DNA from: a virus
Direction: 5' to 3' (one strand)
DNA length: 47,847 nt
Virus record (IMG/VR): IMGVR_UViG_3300025030_000164
Coordinates: 1 to 47,847 of that record
Part shown: piece by piece, positions 20,006-30,094 of the stretch
Layout of the letters: each line of letters starts with the position of its first letter
How positions within the stretch are numbered: the first letter of the stretch is position 1
The notes under the pieces: model-generated
What the model was told of the DNA's origin: nothing
The model's input: the letters and a program-made list of their open reading frames with translations, nothing else
Databases searched by the model: none
Translations under genes and position numbers: made by a program

Positions 20006-21101
20006 TGAATTGACATTACCGGCATATCAGGCGATGACTGGTGACGAAAACGCGACGGCAGAGGACTTAGCCGCGCACCTCACCCTCCAGAATGCCGCCC
20101 CCGCTACGGATGCGCCTCCGGCTGAACCGCCGCCCGCAGATTCTCCGCCGGCGGCAACAACGGAATGGAAACACCCCGAAAAGTGGGAAGACCATTACTA
20201 CGACCGCAAGGCGTTGGATGAGCTTGATCCACACACGGCGTTGGCAGACGAGGCTAATCCATTCCACAAACTCGTCAAGCGCGTTTACGGCGATCCGCAG
20301 CGCGACGAACATCACCCCTTCCATAAGCAGGCCAGTGACTTGCGCTCGCAAATGGCAAAAGCTGCTGAAGAGGCGCGGCAGGAACGTGGGCGTCGGGAGC
20401 TACTCGAAAAAGAGTTGACCGACAATCTATCTAAGCCGCTCGTTGACACTGACAATAATCCTGATTTAGCCCGATTTGGTGGCATACAGCCGTCAGACCA
20501 AAGCGAAACGGGATATTCAAATGCCAAAGGCGAAGACGTCCCCTTCTGGAAATATCAGACGGCAATCAACGCCTATGAGCGGCGGGAATCGGAACGCGCA
20601 AACTCATTCAAATCTCGTGAAGACAGACAGCGGGCAGAGCGCGATGCGTTCACTGCGGGCGTCAAAGAATTGGATGACGAATATGCGAAAGTAAAGGGCA
20701 AATTCACGGACGCGGAGCCGGAGCAGCTTTTCAAGCAGTTTAGCCCTTACACCCGCGACGGGGCCCCCAACCCGGAATTTAAGGGCATAACAGCCGTTGA
20801 GTCCTATCAGGTAAGCAAGTATCTGCGGGGCGAGGGCGGGATTGAGGGCGCAATCGCACGGGCGCAAGCCACAGCGGTCGAATCCTTCAAACAGGAACTT
20901 GTCAAAAAAGGAATGCGTCTCGAAGACATCCCGGCTGGGACTTCGCTGACGAATACGAATACCCAGCCGATAAAAGCAGTCCCTGTTGTAAAGACATCAC
21001 TGACAGCCAAAGAGATTGAGGATCTGCCTGATGATGAATACAAAGTGCGCTTTGAGCGTGGCGATTTCAAGCATCTGGAGAGTCCAACTCCAGTCTGGTA
21101 G
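19998..21101 (+). CDS. probable scaffolding protein
   Basis: 367 aa, acidic and highly charged, little hydrophobic core. Proline/alanine-rich region at 30-55 (PATDAPPAEPPPADSPPA), long helical coiled part (KQASDLRSQMAKAAEEARQERGRRELLEKEL, split after AEEA) and a C-terminal charged end. Position between portal and major capsid genes and composition are those of an assembly scaffold, lost from the mature head. Confidence 0.8.
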   Translation: MADELTLPAYQAMTGDENATAEDLAAHLTLQNAAPATDAPPAEPPPADSPPAATTEWKHPEKWEDHYYDRKALDELDPHTALADEANPFHKLVKRVYGDPQRDEHHPFHKQASDLRSQMAKAAEEARQERGRRELLEKELTDNLSKPLVDTDNNPDLARFGGIQPSDQSETGYSNAKGEDVPFWKYQTAINAYERRESERANSFKSREDRQRAERDAFTAGVKELDDEYAKVKGKFTDAEPEQLFKQFSPYTRDGAPNPEFKGITAVESYQVSKYLRGEGGIEGAIARAQATAVESFKQELVKKGMRLEDIPAGTSLTNTNTQPIKAVPVVKTSLTAKEIEDLPDDEYKVRFERGDFKHLESPTPVW

Positions 21102-21132
21102 TGCGGTCTGACGATAGGGCTGAAAGGATAAA

Positions 21133-22488
21133 ATGCCAATTCAATTAGCGTCAACTGACGCGAGCGTTCTTGCTCACTGGCAGCGGAAGTTTGAAAGCAT
21201 TCCTCGTGGGGCTGGATTCCCCTTGATGGACATGTCTTTCAACACCCCCGTTATGTCACGGGCCGGATACACGGCCAAAAAGTATCAGGGACTCGGCGGG
21301 GTTCCCGGTATCGAGGGCAAGCCCATCGTCAAAATCCGCAACCCGTTTGCCGACATTTCCGACAAAGAAAAGGGCGGCGGGTTTCAACACATCATCCCAT
21401 ACATTGATCCGATTGTAGCGGCAGCGCTCGTCGGTGACGTGCAGTATCAGGGTAACGAGGTTGGGCTGACCCGCAAATATTCGACGGGCTATGTGGGCAA
21501 CTGGGGGCTTCCCATGCAGGAGAAATACGGGATTGCCAACGAACTCCTGCTCGGCAATTGGGTCGCGGAACTGGCCGAGCGTAGCAGCCGTGAACTCAAG
21601 GACTGGTCGAACCGCAAAGAACACTTCCACATGGTGGACGCCATCAATCGGGGCTATGACCCGGCTGTGCGTTCATTGTGGACAATCGCCATTCGTCACA
21701 ATCCCAACTTCGTGGTTCCTGGTCTTCCCGCCGGGACAGGCGACGGGAGCCGCCGCGCCACATGGTCGGCCACAACCGCAACATATATGCAAAGCCTGTC
21801 GCGCAATGTGATTCGCGCCGGTTCGGATTCGGCAGAGTTTTACTGCTCCGCATCCGCCCTGCGCACCCTCTACAACGAGGCCAAGCACTACCCGATGATC
21901 CCGGTCGCTTACAAAAGTGGTCAGGCATTCTACGAGTTGTGGTTGGACGACGCACAGATGAACCAGCTTCAGGAGGACAACGAGTTCGCCGGGAGCGGTG
22001 CGGTTTCGGCTCTTGGTCGCTTCCAACAGGACGTTCTATTCCAGAACGCCGAAGCGGTCTATGCGGGCTTCATCATCAAGAGGATGTATGGAGTTGCGTC
22101 GCAAATCACGGCATGGAAGTCAGGCGACACTCTGACCGCCATCACCGCCACCTCCGCAGATGCGACAACCCTTGCCTACGGGCCGGTCTCGTCAGCGATT
22201 GCCGAGCTTGACCGTCACGATCCGTCGGTTCAGCCTCACACCGAGTCTGCGGCCAATGAGAAAATCAAGGTCGGCTATGTCGTGGGGGGGCAGGCTCTCT
22301 GCGGCATCGAGGTTCGGCGCCCGAAACTGTTGCTTGACAGCTTCGATTACGGTCGCAAGACCGGCATCGCGGTTGAAGGGCTGCATGGATGGTTCAGGCC
22401 GGACGTGTATAACAACGCTGCCCCTGCTTCAGCCACCACGTCCAAGAACCACGGGGTGATGTCGTTCGCAACCTACTCACCCAATTAA
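21133..22488 (+). CDS. major capsid protein, N4-gp56-like
   Basis: 451 aa. N-terminal ASTDASVLAHWQRKFES and TPVMSRAGYTAKKYQG; the segment KGGGFQHIIPYIDPIVAAALVGD, split at ID; and late GKTG-type beta parts match the N4-gp56/DUF4043 capsid group (HK97 fold). Position behind the scaffold fits. Codon use is noticeably more C-ending than in the genes at 14-18 kb, as often seen for highly expressed proteins. AAAGGA upstream of ATG 21133. Confidence 0.88.
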   Translation: MPIQLASTDASVLAHWQRKFESIPRGAGFPLMDMSFNTPVMSRAGYTAKKYQGLGGVPGIEGKPIVKIRNPFADISDKEKGGGFQHIIPYIDPIVAAALVGDVQYQGNEVGLTRKYSTGYVGNWGLPMQEKYGIANELLLGNWVAELAERSSRELKDWSNRKEHFHMVDAINRGYDPAVRSLWTIAIRHNPNFVVPGLPAGTGDGSRRATWSATTATYMQSLSRNVIRAGSDSAEFYCSASALRTLYNEAKHYPMIPVAYKSGQAFYELWLDDAQMNQLQEDNEFAGSGAVSALGRFQQDVLFQNAEAVYAGFIIKRMYGVASQITAWKSGDTLTAITATSADATTLAYGPVSSAIAELDRHDPSVQPHTESAANEKIKVGYVVGGQALCGIEVRRPKLLLDSFDYGRKTGIAVEGLHGWFRPDVYNNAAPASATTSKNHGVMSFATYSPN

Positions 22489-22505
22489 CCTGAAAGGACA
22501 ACACA

Positions 22506-22943
22506 ATGGCTGAATCAATTGGTGCGGCGTATCAGCGCGGCCCGACGGTCAGCATCGAACAGAGGCCGACCAATGCGGGCGCGGACTACGCGACCTCGCC
22601 CGGTTTCCAGCAGGCCATCGCGTTCAATATCGTCAGCGCAAGTCTGAAGATATATCACGCGTGGGGAACTGGCGCGCCCGCGTCTGCTTACGACAACGCG
22701 GGTATCTGCGGCGAATACAACGATACCGCTTGCGGTGCGAAGTATCGCCGTGTCGAAGATGATGACGGCAACGAGGAATGGGCGGCATTCGTGCTGGCCA
22801 TTACCGAGGCCGACGACACGACCGTTGACTTCACAAGATTCCCGCCCGGAGGTATGATCTACCTCGACACCGGTGATGACAGGATTCGCGTGAAGACGGC
22901 GGCTGCGGATTCGGACGCGACCAAGTCCATCACAACGGCCTAA
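22506..22943 (+). CDS. probable head protein
   Basis: 145 aa directly behind the capsid gene (GAAAGGA upstream). Beta-rich with acidic loops (RRVEDDDGNEEWAAFVLAITEADDTTVDFTRF, split at W), ending in SDATKSITTA. Could be a head decoration or cement protein; based on position and composition only. Confidence 0.65.
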   Translation: MAESIGAAYQRGPTVSIEQRPTNAGADYATSPGFQQAIAFNIVSASLKIYHAWGTGAPASAYDNAGICGEYNDTACGAKYRRVEDDDGNEEWAAFVLAITEADDTTVDFTRFPPGGMIYLDTGDDRIRVKTAAADSDATKSITTA

Positions 22944-22958
22944 TCGCCACAAAATAGA

Positions 22959-22982
22959 GGGGGCGGTGTAACAACCGCCTCC
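22959..22982 (+). terminator. hairpin behind capsid genes, possible partial terminator
   Basis: GGGGGCGGT (22959-22967) and ACCGCCTCC (22974-22982) pair over 9 bp (one G-U) with loop GTAACA. Only two U follow, so it may act as a partial terminator or RNA-end stabiliser that raises capsid mRNA above downstream genes. Confidence 0.45.
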
Positions 22983-23002
22983 TTGCCACACGAGGAGGAA
23001 GT

Positions 23003-23386
23003 GTGTTTTTAATGCTCAATAACTTTGAGCCGGGGCAGGCGCATAGAGTCAAGATTGCGCTTGGAATTGGAGTCTTTGACTTTGGGGAAGACGGGCAATA
23101 TATGCTGTCTGTCAAGGACGAGATTGGGTTGCAACTCTTGGAATTGCCCGCCAGCCCTTTTCGGCGTGTTGTGCAACACGTGGACACCATCTGTCTTTTG
23201 GGGGAGAAGAATAGCCAAGAAACGGCTGTTAAAATGTCGGTAGGGGCTATGGAGTTGGCTACCGCACTGGGATCGCCATACTGCGGAATCAAGCCGACCG
23301 GCAAACAAGGGGAGATAACCGTCAAGGACATCTTCGCCTACTACAAACAATTTGCCGCTTCGATGCGGCGCAACTTGGAGGTCTAA
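23003..23386 (+). CDS. hypothetical virion-region protein
   Basis: 127 aa from GTG 23003 with GGAGGAA upstream (ATG 23012 is less well placed). Alpha/beta; pieces VFDFGEDGQYMLSVKDEIGLQLLELP, ETAVKMSVGAMELATALG and a C-terminal helix DIFAYYKQFAASMRRNLE. Lies between head and adaptor genes. No family recognised. Confidence 0.7.
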   Translation: MFLMLNNFEPGQAHRVKIALGIGVFDFGEDGQYMLSVKDEIGLQLLELPASPFRRVVQHVDTICLLGEKNSQETAVKMSVGAMELATALGSPYCGIKPTGKQGEITVKDIFAYYKQFAASMRRNLEV

Positions 23387-23676
23387 TGCTAATCGGATTA
23401 CGCAATCCGGGGTTCAACAACCGCGTCAAAGTGCCGGGCTATGGCTTGGTTAACTTCGGCCCCAACGGAGAGAACCTGCTGGAGGTTGAGGACGCGGATG
23501 GCAAAAATATTGTCAGAATCTACAAGCGAACATTCGTGGCAATCAATCCCGTGTTCATTAAAGGGGTGAAGACTTCGGATTCTGCGCCTCCAGTCCCCCA
23601 AGAGGTTGTTGCGGATTCTGCACAAACCGAAGTTCGTAAGGTTCGTAAGGGTCGTGGCCATCGCAAGGGTCAGTAA
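23386..23676 (+). CDS. hypothetical virion-region protein
   Basis: 96 aa; the start shares one base with the previous stop (TAATG). Beta-rich N-terminus (NNRVKVPGYGLVNFGPNGENLLEV) and a very basic tail (EVRKVRKGRGHRKGQ), as in proteins that contact packaged DNA. No family recognised. Confidence 0.7.
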   Translation: MLIGLRNPGFNNRVKVPGYGLVNFGPNGENLLEVEDADGKNIVRIYKRTFVAINPVFIKGVKTSDSAPPVPQEVVADSAQTEVRKVRKGRGHRKGQ

Positions 23677-24426
23677 ATGGCGACCACGCTTGCCACCTTC
23701 AGGACGCGGATGCGTCGGAGACTACGGGATTCTGACAGTGTAGTATTCACCGCCAACACCGAAATTGACGGTTGGCTGAATGCCGGTTGTCAGGAGATTA
23801 ACCGCGTTTGCCCGTTCAAACTGACGGATGCCAACATTGACACCGATGGCTCGGCCTCGTCATATAGCATGGTAACTCCCCTTACGGGGTTCCTCTCCCT
23901 TCGCTCTTTGCGCGTTATTGACGCGGCTACCGGGGCGATCATCCCCCCCCATCCTCGCGGAGTCAATTACATTGACGAGCAATCCAACGCGAGTGCGATT
24001 GTAGCGGGCACCCCGGCCTTCTACGCCTTTGAATATCCCACCATCTACTTTGATATGATTCCCGATGCGACGCTGAACGTGAAGGCGAGGTATTATGCCG
24101 AACTTACCAGCATGACGGGGGTCGCCCCCGCTGACGTTCCTGACGGCCTCTTGGCGGTTGGTAACTGGGACAAACTCATTTTGGGAATGGCCTGTATTCA
24201 GGCTGCGTCGGACATTCAGGACGAGAAGGTGCGGGTGATGGAAGAGATTGCGCGGCGTGATGTTTATGGCGAGGGCGGATTTGGGGGAGAGCTTGGCAGA
24301 TTCATTGAGTTTGTGGCCGGACACGCAGAAAAACTCACGGGACGCGGACAAATTCATTACTCGGACTTAGGGGACGATATTGATGGTTCACAGCCTCGTC
24401 GGGACGGGATGACCTACGGACACTAA
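23677..24426 (+). CDS. head-tail adaptor (connector) protein
   Basis: 249 aa. N-terminal TLATFRTRMRRRLRDSDSVVFTANTEIDGWLNAGCQEINR, split, is the typical opening of podoviral adaptor proteins, as is the later KARYYAELTSM and the helical C-terminus (LILGMACIQAASDIQDEKVRVMEEIARRD). It should dock on the portal and connect to the tail tube. Confidence 0.75.
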   Translation: MATTLATFRTRMRRRLRDSDSVVFTANTEIDGWLNAGCQEINRVCPFKLTDANIDTDGSASSYSMVTPLTGFLSLRSLRVIDAATGAIIPPHPRGVNYIDEQSNASAIVAGTPAFYAFEYPTIYFDMIPDATLNVKARYYAELTSMTGVAPADVPDGLLAVGNWDKLILGMACIQAASDIQDEKVRVMEEIARRDVYGEGGFGGELGRFIEFVAGHAEKLTGRGQIHYSDLGDDIDGSQPRRDGMTYGH

Positions 24427-27400
24427 TGAAATACTCTGACTGGGAATTAACTAAACTGGACGGGATTAAGCGGCAAAAGGAAACAACCGATAAGCCGTCT
24501 AACCACCCGGATTTGATTCGTGATATGCGTCAGAATCAGGATGGCGTTTGGGAAAAGCGCCCCGCATCCGGCTATGCCTACCCAGATAGGGGCAATCAGT
24601 TCGAGTTTATTACGCCGGAATTTGAGCGGGGGATAAACTCATTGCCTGACGGCGCTGAGTCGGGTATCTCGCTTGGACAATATGAGAGGTATTACAACTC
24701 ACACCGCCGCAAACAGATTGTGCATATTGGACGATGGCGGTTTAAGGGGGTTATCGAGGATCACAACGTAAGTGGACAGAGGCAACGTTTTCAAATATGG
24801 CGCGGCTATGAACAGGGGGATCATAAAAGCGTTGTGTGGGATACGGAACCCGCCTATCATATAGTCTATGGACAAATGGATAACGAGTGCTATTTTGTTC
24901 AACCTGACGCCGGTGGGGGGGCGTTCCCTGATAGAATCCCGTATAACGACGTTGACGTGGACGTTGACGGGAGTTGGATTCAATATTCAATGGTCGCCGC
25001 GCCAGATGGATTGTCTATCTATGTTGCAATTATACTTAAAATGAGTGGGTTGGGCGACAAGATATTGTGGGTTGTAACCCTCACAAGCTTATTTGAGACA
25101 GGTTGGGGCGGGGCGAGTGGCTATCCCCTGTGGACGGGCGTTGGGAATGCGGGGATAGGAACGGACGGCAAGATAGTTGTAACTACCGCTCGCGGGGGGC
25201 TATCAATGACGGTAGATATGGAAATTGCAAGCAACAATGACCTGCACCTTATCTACGGATATTACGATACGGGCGAAGACCTGTGGAAGCTCAAGTATCA
25301 GGTCTATACCGCCAGCACCGGGCAATGGACGGGCGCGACCGGCAACGAGGTTGAGATAAAGGAGTCGTTAGGCGACATATTTGGTGCGGTGTTAAAGAAG
25401 TCGGTTGCGGCCTTAACCCCAGCCCTGTATCTTGGCTATCTCAAGTTTTCCGGGTCAACCTATACATTGCTTTACCGGACATGGGATATTGGGGCTAATC
25501 CCCCTGCAAGTTCAAGCGGTTCGATTGCCACTGCGCACCATGACGCGATGGAGCTAAATGGATTGGAAGAGTTCTTTGGCCCCGCGCTCTCTATTGACAA
25601 TGACGATACTCTTGTATGGGGCTGGCGAAACACCAACCCGCGCGAAATCCGTGTTAAATGGGGGGCAAGTGCATCGGCGGTCGGGCATGATGGCATCCTT
25701 GATTCATTACTTTATTACTATACGAATTGGGACATCGTTGCAAAGGCTGGAATTGTCGTTCTGTATTATGGGACACAACGGCATAGCTCAAGGCTTTTTA
25801 ACCCTGACCATATCGTTGAACGTCGGATAATGATAGGGGATACCGCCGATTTTGAATATACGGACGGCACGTTCTTCGACGCGGACTTGGTAGAGGAGGC
25901 GGAGTTGTTTTCTGCATGGGACGCGGATGGCAATCAACAGACAAAGCCCATGATTACCACATACATTGCCGCGTTTAACACGTATGAATCTGACAATCTC
26001 AAAGACATTTCGCTGGTAACGCTTGCCCGTCAGGTTGTGTTTTTGAGTCCATCATCATTCAGGCATATCCGTCAGGACGAGGGGGTGTATGGGGGCGTGT
26101 CGCAGGTTACAATGGGGCAGCCCCATCGTTGGGACGCACAAGAGATCATCGGTGACCAAGCGGCCTTGCAACGCATAACGGCCTTACAGTGTTCAGTAGA
26201 TTTTCAGGACAATACCATATATCCATTCTACGAGCGTCGAGACTGGCAGTGGATGCTTATGAAGGGACAAATGAGCGAGTCCAACGGGCAAATTATCAAG
26301 AGCACCCATGTTGCCGATAGCCATGCCAACTTCACTGACCTGTTTTATACGCTCCGTGCCGGTTGCGGGATTGATGATGATAACAACCGCGCAATATGGT
26401 ATGGGCTTATCAATCGCCGGTTCTTTCGGCACACCGACTTTGTCCGCGGATTGCACGGGATTGGCGGTGGAGGCGGCGCTATTTTGAGTGCAGAGGCGAT
26501 CAGATTGAGGGCAAGGCGTTGGGCGCATATGCCGAGACCGTATCCCGATATTGGACAATTTACTATCGGTTATATCATAGAAGGAGATGCGGTTGGGGCG
26601 GTTGATGACGCGGGGGCGATGACCCGGCGAAGTGTGGCGGCGACCGACGTATTGTTCGATCAAGAACCTGAAGGGACTGGGGGATATGACGATTCTGCGC
26701 TGATAGATTATCACTATACTCGCTTTTGCCCTAAAAGATGGAGACTTAACTGGAACGACAATCCCGACGAAAGGTCGTTTGAAAACGGCGGAGTGTTTGT
26801 TGACCAAGCAACGTTCCCATATCCCGTCTCCCATCCGTATCGCTTGGTAGAGACAGATGTAGGCGCATATCTTGACGGGAATCTTGGGACACTGCCGACC
26901 GAGCAGCGCGAGCAGCCGTTTATAGAGATATTCTTAGGCTTCAGCTACCGATTTTTTGACGGACAAAGCTCTCCTATCGTGGCGCAGGTGGTTGATACTG
27001 CCTATACTGTGGGGCTGCGAATCCTCACCATGCATGCAGGCGGGATGTCGGCACAATTTATCTCCATGCTTAAAGTTGTAATGACTCAACTGCGGTGGGA
27101 TATTGATGCCGGCATAGACCCGCGCGTAGAGGCAATCGAGGTTCACGTTGCAGAGAAGATGCTCCCAAATCAAACGAAATGGGACGTGCCGTATCGAAAG
27201 GCAGGTGAGGTGTTGGTGTCCAAACTCAAGGATAATTTCAAGGGAGAGCCGTGGAATGGGGATGCCGAATGGGATACCACCGACGGGCAGACGTTTACCT
27301 TTGACTTCTACCTTGATCTTAAAAGGTTCCTTTCGTCGGTCGAGCAATCGGATGACATTAATCACTTAGGGTTCTCGCCTCCGGTATTACGGCACACGGA

Positions 27401-28535
27401 TCAAAGCCCAATGATTAACGGCTTCAAGTATATGCGCGTGGTGAAGGACAGAGCGTTCTATTTCCCTTATAGAATGAACGGCACGTCTCACGTTGATAAG
27501 ACCATATGGGGGGGAGAGGCCGTCAGGGGGAAGACGAGGCTGCAACTCGTGGACTATGCTTCCCCGTCAATATTTAAGGGCTTCCCGTTTGAGATAAAGA
27601 ATGGGGCCGAATTGGGGGAGGGGAATCTCGTTGTCGTTGGGGATCGTGATATTCAATGGGGGCGGGTTGTCGGAAGCGAATTTTCGTGGCAGATAGAAGG
27701 GGTGGCTCAGAACGTCGGAACATTCTCGGCAGAGAGTGTGGCGCTCGTAGCAGAGTTATCCGAGGCGGGTGGGCTTAATGGACTGTTCTTCCTGTCAAAC
27801 AAGGATGTTGATAACCCCGATGAAAGCGGCGGACGGATATTCGATCTGTTCAAGTCCACGCCAATAACACAGGAGATTTTGAGGGACGCGGTTGTTGGTG
27901 GTATGCCGGTGGCGACGCGGGTTGAAACCACGCACAAGGGGATTGAAAGCCTTGCCGCAACCGATGCAATGGCAATGCACCTGCCGCTTCAACGGCTACT
28001 GTTTGTGCATTTCCCGACACTTGGCATTACAATGGTGCGTGATTTCAGGGGCGAAAACAACGCAGAGAGTAAGAGGAAGCAATGGTCGGAATGGAGGTTG
28101 GGGAAGAATCCGCTCGCATGGTGTCTTGCGCCTGAAGGGTATCTGCTTTACACCGACAGAGAGTTTCTTTATCGCTGGCCGGATGCGGATGGCGCGGATA
28201 CCGACGCAGGCACGACTATCAGCCCCAAGATTCGCCTGAACACTGCTCAAATTCCGGCCAAGACCAATGCGCAGATTAACGAAATTACACTGGATTACGA
28301 ATGTGTGGGTTCAACGGTTACGGTTACTTTAATCCGAGATGACGGAACGATTGTGGACAAGGCGTTAACATTCCCCGCGACAACCACAAGGGCAAGGACG
28401 AGTCGCCGGTTTGGATATGCTTTCCCATTCAGGCGGCAATTTTCAATACAAATTGAACCGACAACGCCTTCGGCCTGCACCGCGTTCAAAGTTCATGGCA
28501 TAGCCGGCGACCGCGAATGGTGGAGCGTCGGTTGA
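24426..28535 (+). CDS. very large virion protein, probably tail
   Basis: 1369 aa. Begins with a DNA- or adaptor-contact-like basic part (LDGIKRQKETTDKPSNHPDLIRDMRQNQDGVWEKRPASGYAYP, split), then long beta-rich regions with many W, Y and G and repeated strand/turn patterns (e.g. LHLIYGYYDTGEDLWKLKYQV). No transmembrane segment, no clear catalytic motif. Size and position between adaptor and internal virion genes suggest a tail hub or nozzle protein. Start overlaps the adaptor stop (TAATG). I recognise no precise family. Confidence 0.75.
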   Translation: MKYSDWELTKLDGIKRQKETTDKPSNHPDLIRDMRQNQDGVWEKRPASGYAYPDRGNQFEFITPEFERGINSLPDGAESGISLGQYERYYNSHRRKQIVHIGRWRFKGVIEDHNVSGQRQRFQIWRGYEQGDHKSVVWDTEPAYHIVYGQMDNECYFVQPDAGGGAFPDRIPYNDVDVDVDGSWIQYSMVAAPDGLSIYVAIILKMSGLGDKILWVVTLTSLFETGWGGASGYPLWTGVGNAGIGTDGKIVVTTARGGLSMTVDMEIASNNDLHLIYGYYDTGEDLWKLKYQVYTASTGQWTGATGNEVEIKESLGDIFGAVLKKSVAALTPALYLGYLKFSGSTYTLLYRTWDIGANPPASSSGSIATAHHDAMELNGLEEFFGPALSIDNDDTLVWGWRNTNPREIRVKWGASASAVGHDGILDSLLYYYTNWDIVAKAGIVVLYYGTQRHSSRLFNPDHIVERRIMIGDTADFEYTDGTFFDADLVEEAELFSAWDADGNQQTKPMITTYIAAFNTYESDNLKDISLVTLARQVVFLSPSSFRHIRQDEGVYGGVSQVTMGQPHRWDAQEIIGDQAALQRITALQCSVDFQDNTIYPFYERRDWQWMLMKGQMSESNGQIIKSTHVADSHANFTDLFYTLRAGCGIDDDNNRAIWYGLINRRFFRHTDFVRGLHGIGGGGGAILSAEAIRLRARRWAHMPRPYPDIGQFTIGYIIEGDAVGAVDDAGAMTRRSVAATDVLFDQEPEGTGGYDDSALIDYHYTRFCPKRWRLNWNDNPDERSFENGGVFVDQATFPYPVSHPYRLVETDVGAYLDGNLGTLPTEQREQPFIEIFLGFSYRFFDGQSSPIVAQVVDTAYTVGLRILTMHAGGMSAQFISMLKVVMTQLRWDIDAGIDPRVEAIEVHVAEKMLPNQTKWDVPYRKAGEVLVSKLKDNFKGEPWNGDAEWDTTDGQTFTFDFYLDLKRFLSSVEQSDDINHLGFSPPVLRHTDQSPMINGFKYMRVVKDRAFYFPYRMNGTSHVDKTIWGGEAVRGKTRLQLVDYASPSIFKGFPFEIKNGAELGEGNLVVVGDRDIQWGRVVGSEFSWQIEGVAQNVGTFSAESVALVAELSEAGGLNGLFFLSNKDVDNPDESGGRIFDLFKSTPITQEILRDAVVGGMPVATRVETTHKGIESLAATDAMAMHLPLQRLLFVHFPTLGITMVRDFRGENNAESKRKQWSEWRLGKNPLAWCLAPEGYLLYTDREFLYRWPDADGADTDAGTTISPKIRLNTAQIPAKTNAQINEITLDYECVGSTVTVTLIRDDGTIVDKALTFPATTTRARTSRRFGYAFPFRRQFSIQIEPTTPSACTAFKVHGIAGDREWWSVG

Positions 28536-28828
28536 ATTTGAAAGACCATCAGCAGCGTCTTATGGCAGCGGGACAGCGAGAACCCGCCGAGTTTATCGGA
28601 TCGCTAATAGCCGAGTTGGATAGCCGAGACGCCTCGGTGAACGAGCGGGTTTCTGCCGCAATCATGGCGTATGATAGTGCCATTGGCAATCAGTCTGCGA
28701 AAGAGCCTAAAAAGAGGGAAAAGGAGATCACGGACTTCGTGAACGCCTCACTTAGCGGCACTCAGCCTGTAAATGGTAATAATAATATTCGGGCAAGGGT
28801 GCGTAGAATTTTACGTAGGACAGGATAA
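28532..28828 (+). CDS. small helical virion-region protein
   Basis: 98 aa from TTG 28532 (GGAG six bases upstream; overlaps the previous stop as TTGA). Helical and charged (DHQQRLMAAGQREPAEFIGSLIAELDSRD), ending in a basic region (RARVRRILRRTG). No family recognised. Confidence 0.65.
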   Translation: MNLKDHQQRLMAAGQREPAEFIGSLIAELDSRDASVNERVSAAIMAYDSAIGNQSAKEPKKREKEITDFVNASLSGTQPVNGNNNIRARVRRILRRTG

Positions 28829-28832
28829 CATA

Positions 28833-29267
28833 ATGCCAAACTACTTGAATTACGAAAGCGTTACGCCGCAATACAATCGTATGAAGGCGGGGTTGATGCA
28901 GACAGCACGGGGGGTCTCCGACGAGTCCACAAGGGCTATCGGCTCGCAGATGGCCGCTCACGGGACGGAGGGAATCCCCGGCGTTCAGGCCGATATTGCG
29001 GCTCGTGGCAATCGCGCAATGTTGGGTTCAGTTTTGCCCCAATTCGCGCAGATTGACCAGCAGGCCACTGAAGGGGATGCCCGCCGCCGCGAACACGCTG
29101 AGAAGCTGCAATACGCGCAGAAGATGGCAAGAGAGGCGAAGTCTGAGGCCAAGAAGCAGTTCTGGGCGCAGATGGCGATTGATATTGCGGCATTGGGAGT
29201 AACTGTGGTTACTGCAAATCCGGCGGCTGGGATGGCTACGAAAGTAGGGCTGAAGGCGGCTGTATAA
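28833..29267 (+). CDS. possible internal virion protein
   Basis: 144 aa from ATG 28833 with AGGA upstream. Alanine-rich helices (AQIDQQATEGDARRREHAEKLQYAQKMAREAKSEAKKQFWAQ, split) and a C-terminal hydrophobic helix (IDIAALGVTVVTANPAAGMATKVG). This resembles small podoviral internal or ejection proteins that insert in the host envelope; weak, by composition and position. Confidence 0.65.
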   Translation: MPNYLNYESVTPQYNRMKAGLMQTARGVSDESTRAIGSQMAAHGTEGIPGVQADIAARGNRAMLGSVLPQFAQIDQQATEGDARRREHAEKLQYAQKMAREAKSEAKKQFWAQMAIDIAALGVTVVTANPAAGMATKVGLKAAV

Positions 29268-30094
29268 TGCAACCACTTAACTTTGGCTCACTCCAGAACG
29301 CCGTCGGCACTTGGGCTGCGAACAAGCGGACGCAGAATGAACGGCTGCGGCAAGAACAGATTGAGGCTGACGAGAAGTCGTCCTTAAAGGCGGAAAAGGA
29401 AACAGAAGACCAGCTATACTTGATGGGCGCGAAAGAGGCCGCAAAGAATCTCGCACCAGTCAAAACGCCGTTCACAAATGCAGGGCAATTGCCAACAGCG
29501 GAGCAGACGGCTGCAAATAATTCCACATTCTTGGGTTCTGTGATGCAGCCCGACACGCTCAGGGGCTATCAGGACGCTATGAAGGGATATAATCCCAAGT
29601 CAGAGCAAGAGGTGGCGGACGAAGAGATCGCAAGGAAGGACGCGGAAGAGGACAGGCAGGTGGAGCGTATGTTTGGGGGGCCAGCGATGGAGAAATGGCG
29701 GCAAATAAAGAAGGAAAATCTTGACATCCGCAACACTGAATCAATCATTGCAGAACGTGACAGGGGGGAGCCTGTTACTACCGGCGGCGGCGGGACTACC
29801 GGTGGCCGTCAGATAACAGGAGGGCAGCAACTTAAGGCACAGCGGCGGCTTACGGAATTACAGGGGTTCATAACCGTATATAAGAGCCTTCCCGTTGACT
29901 CTCCTGATTACGCGAAATATAGGCCGCAGTTCCCCCAATGGGTTGAAGAGACAAAGCAGATTAAGGCGATTCTCGGTGGCGGTCAGGGCGGTCAGCAGGG
30001 GGGTGAGGACACGAAAGGCACTCCGACGGGCGAAATGTTCGAGGGTAAGCCGGTTTTCATAGACGCACAAGGGAATAGGTTTGTTAGAGACTAA
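29267..30094 (+). CDS. possible internal virion protein
   Basis: 275 aa. Opens QPLNFGSLQNAVGTWAANKRTQNERLRQEQIEADEK, split, then extended coiled coil; a glycine-rich hinge at about 165-180 (TTGGGGTTGGRQITGG) and another at 240-250. Ends in GKPVFIDAQGNRFVRD. The layout fits ejected core proteins preceding a giant one, as in T7 and P22 relatives. Starts share a base with neighbouring stops. Confidence 0.65.
   Translation: MQPLNFGSLQNAVGTWAANKRTQNERLRQEQIEADEKSSLKAEKETEDQLYLMGAKEAAKNLAPVKTPFTNAGQLPTAEQTAANNSTFLGSVMQPDTLRGYQDAMKGYNPKSEQEVADEEIARKDAEEDRQVERMFGGPAMEKWRQIKKENLDIRNTESIIAERDRGEPVTTGGGGTTGGRQITGGQQLKAQRRLTELQGFITVYKSLPVDSPDYAKYRPQFPQWVEETKQIKAILGGGQGGQQGGEDTKGTPTGEMFEGKPVFIDAQGNRFVRD

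Noticed and set aside
28985-29276. Minus-strand frames opposite the internal virion genes
   Set aside because: Antisense to coupled rightward genes, no independent support.
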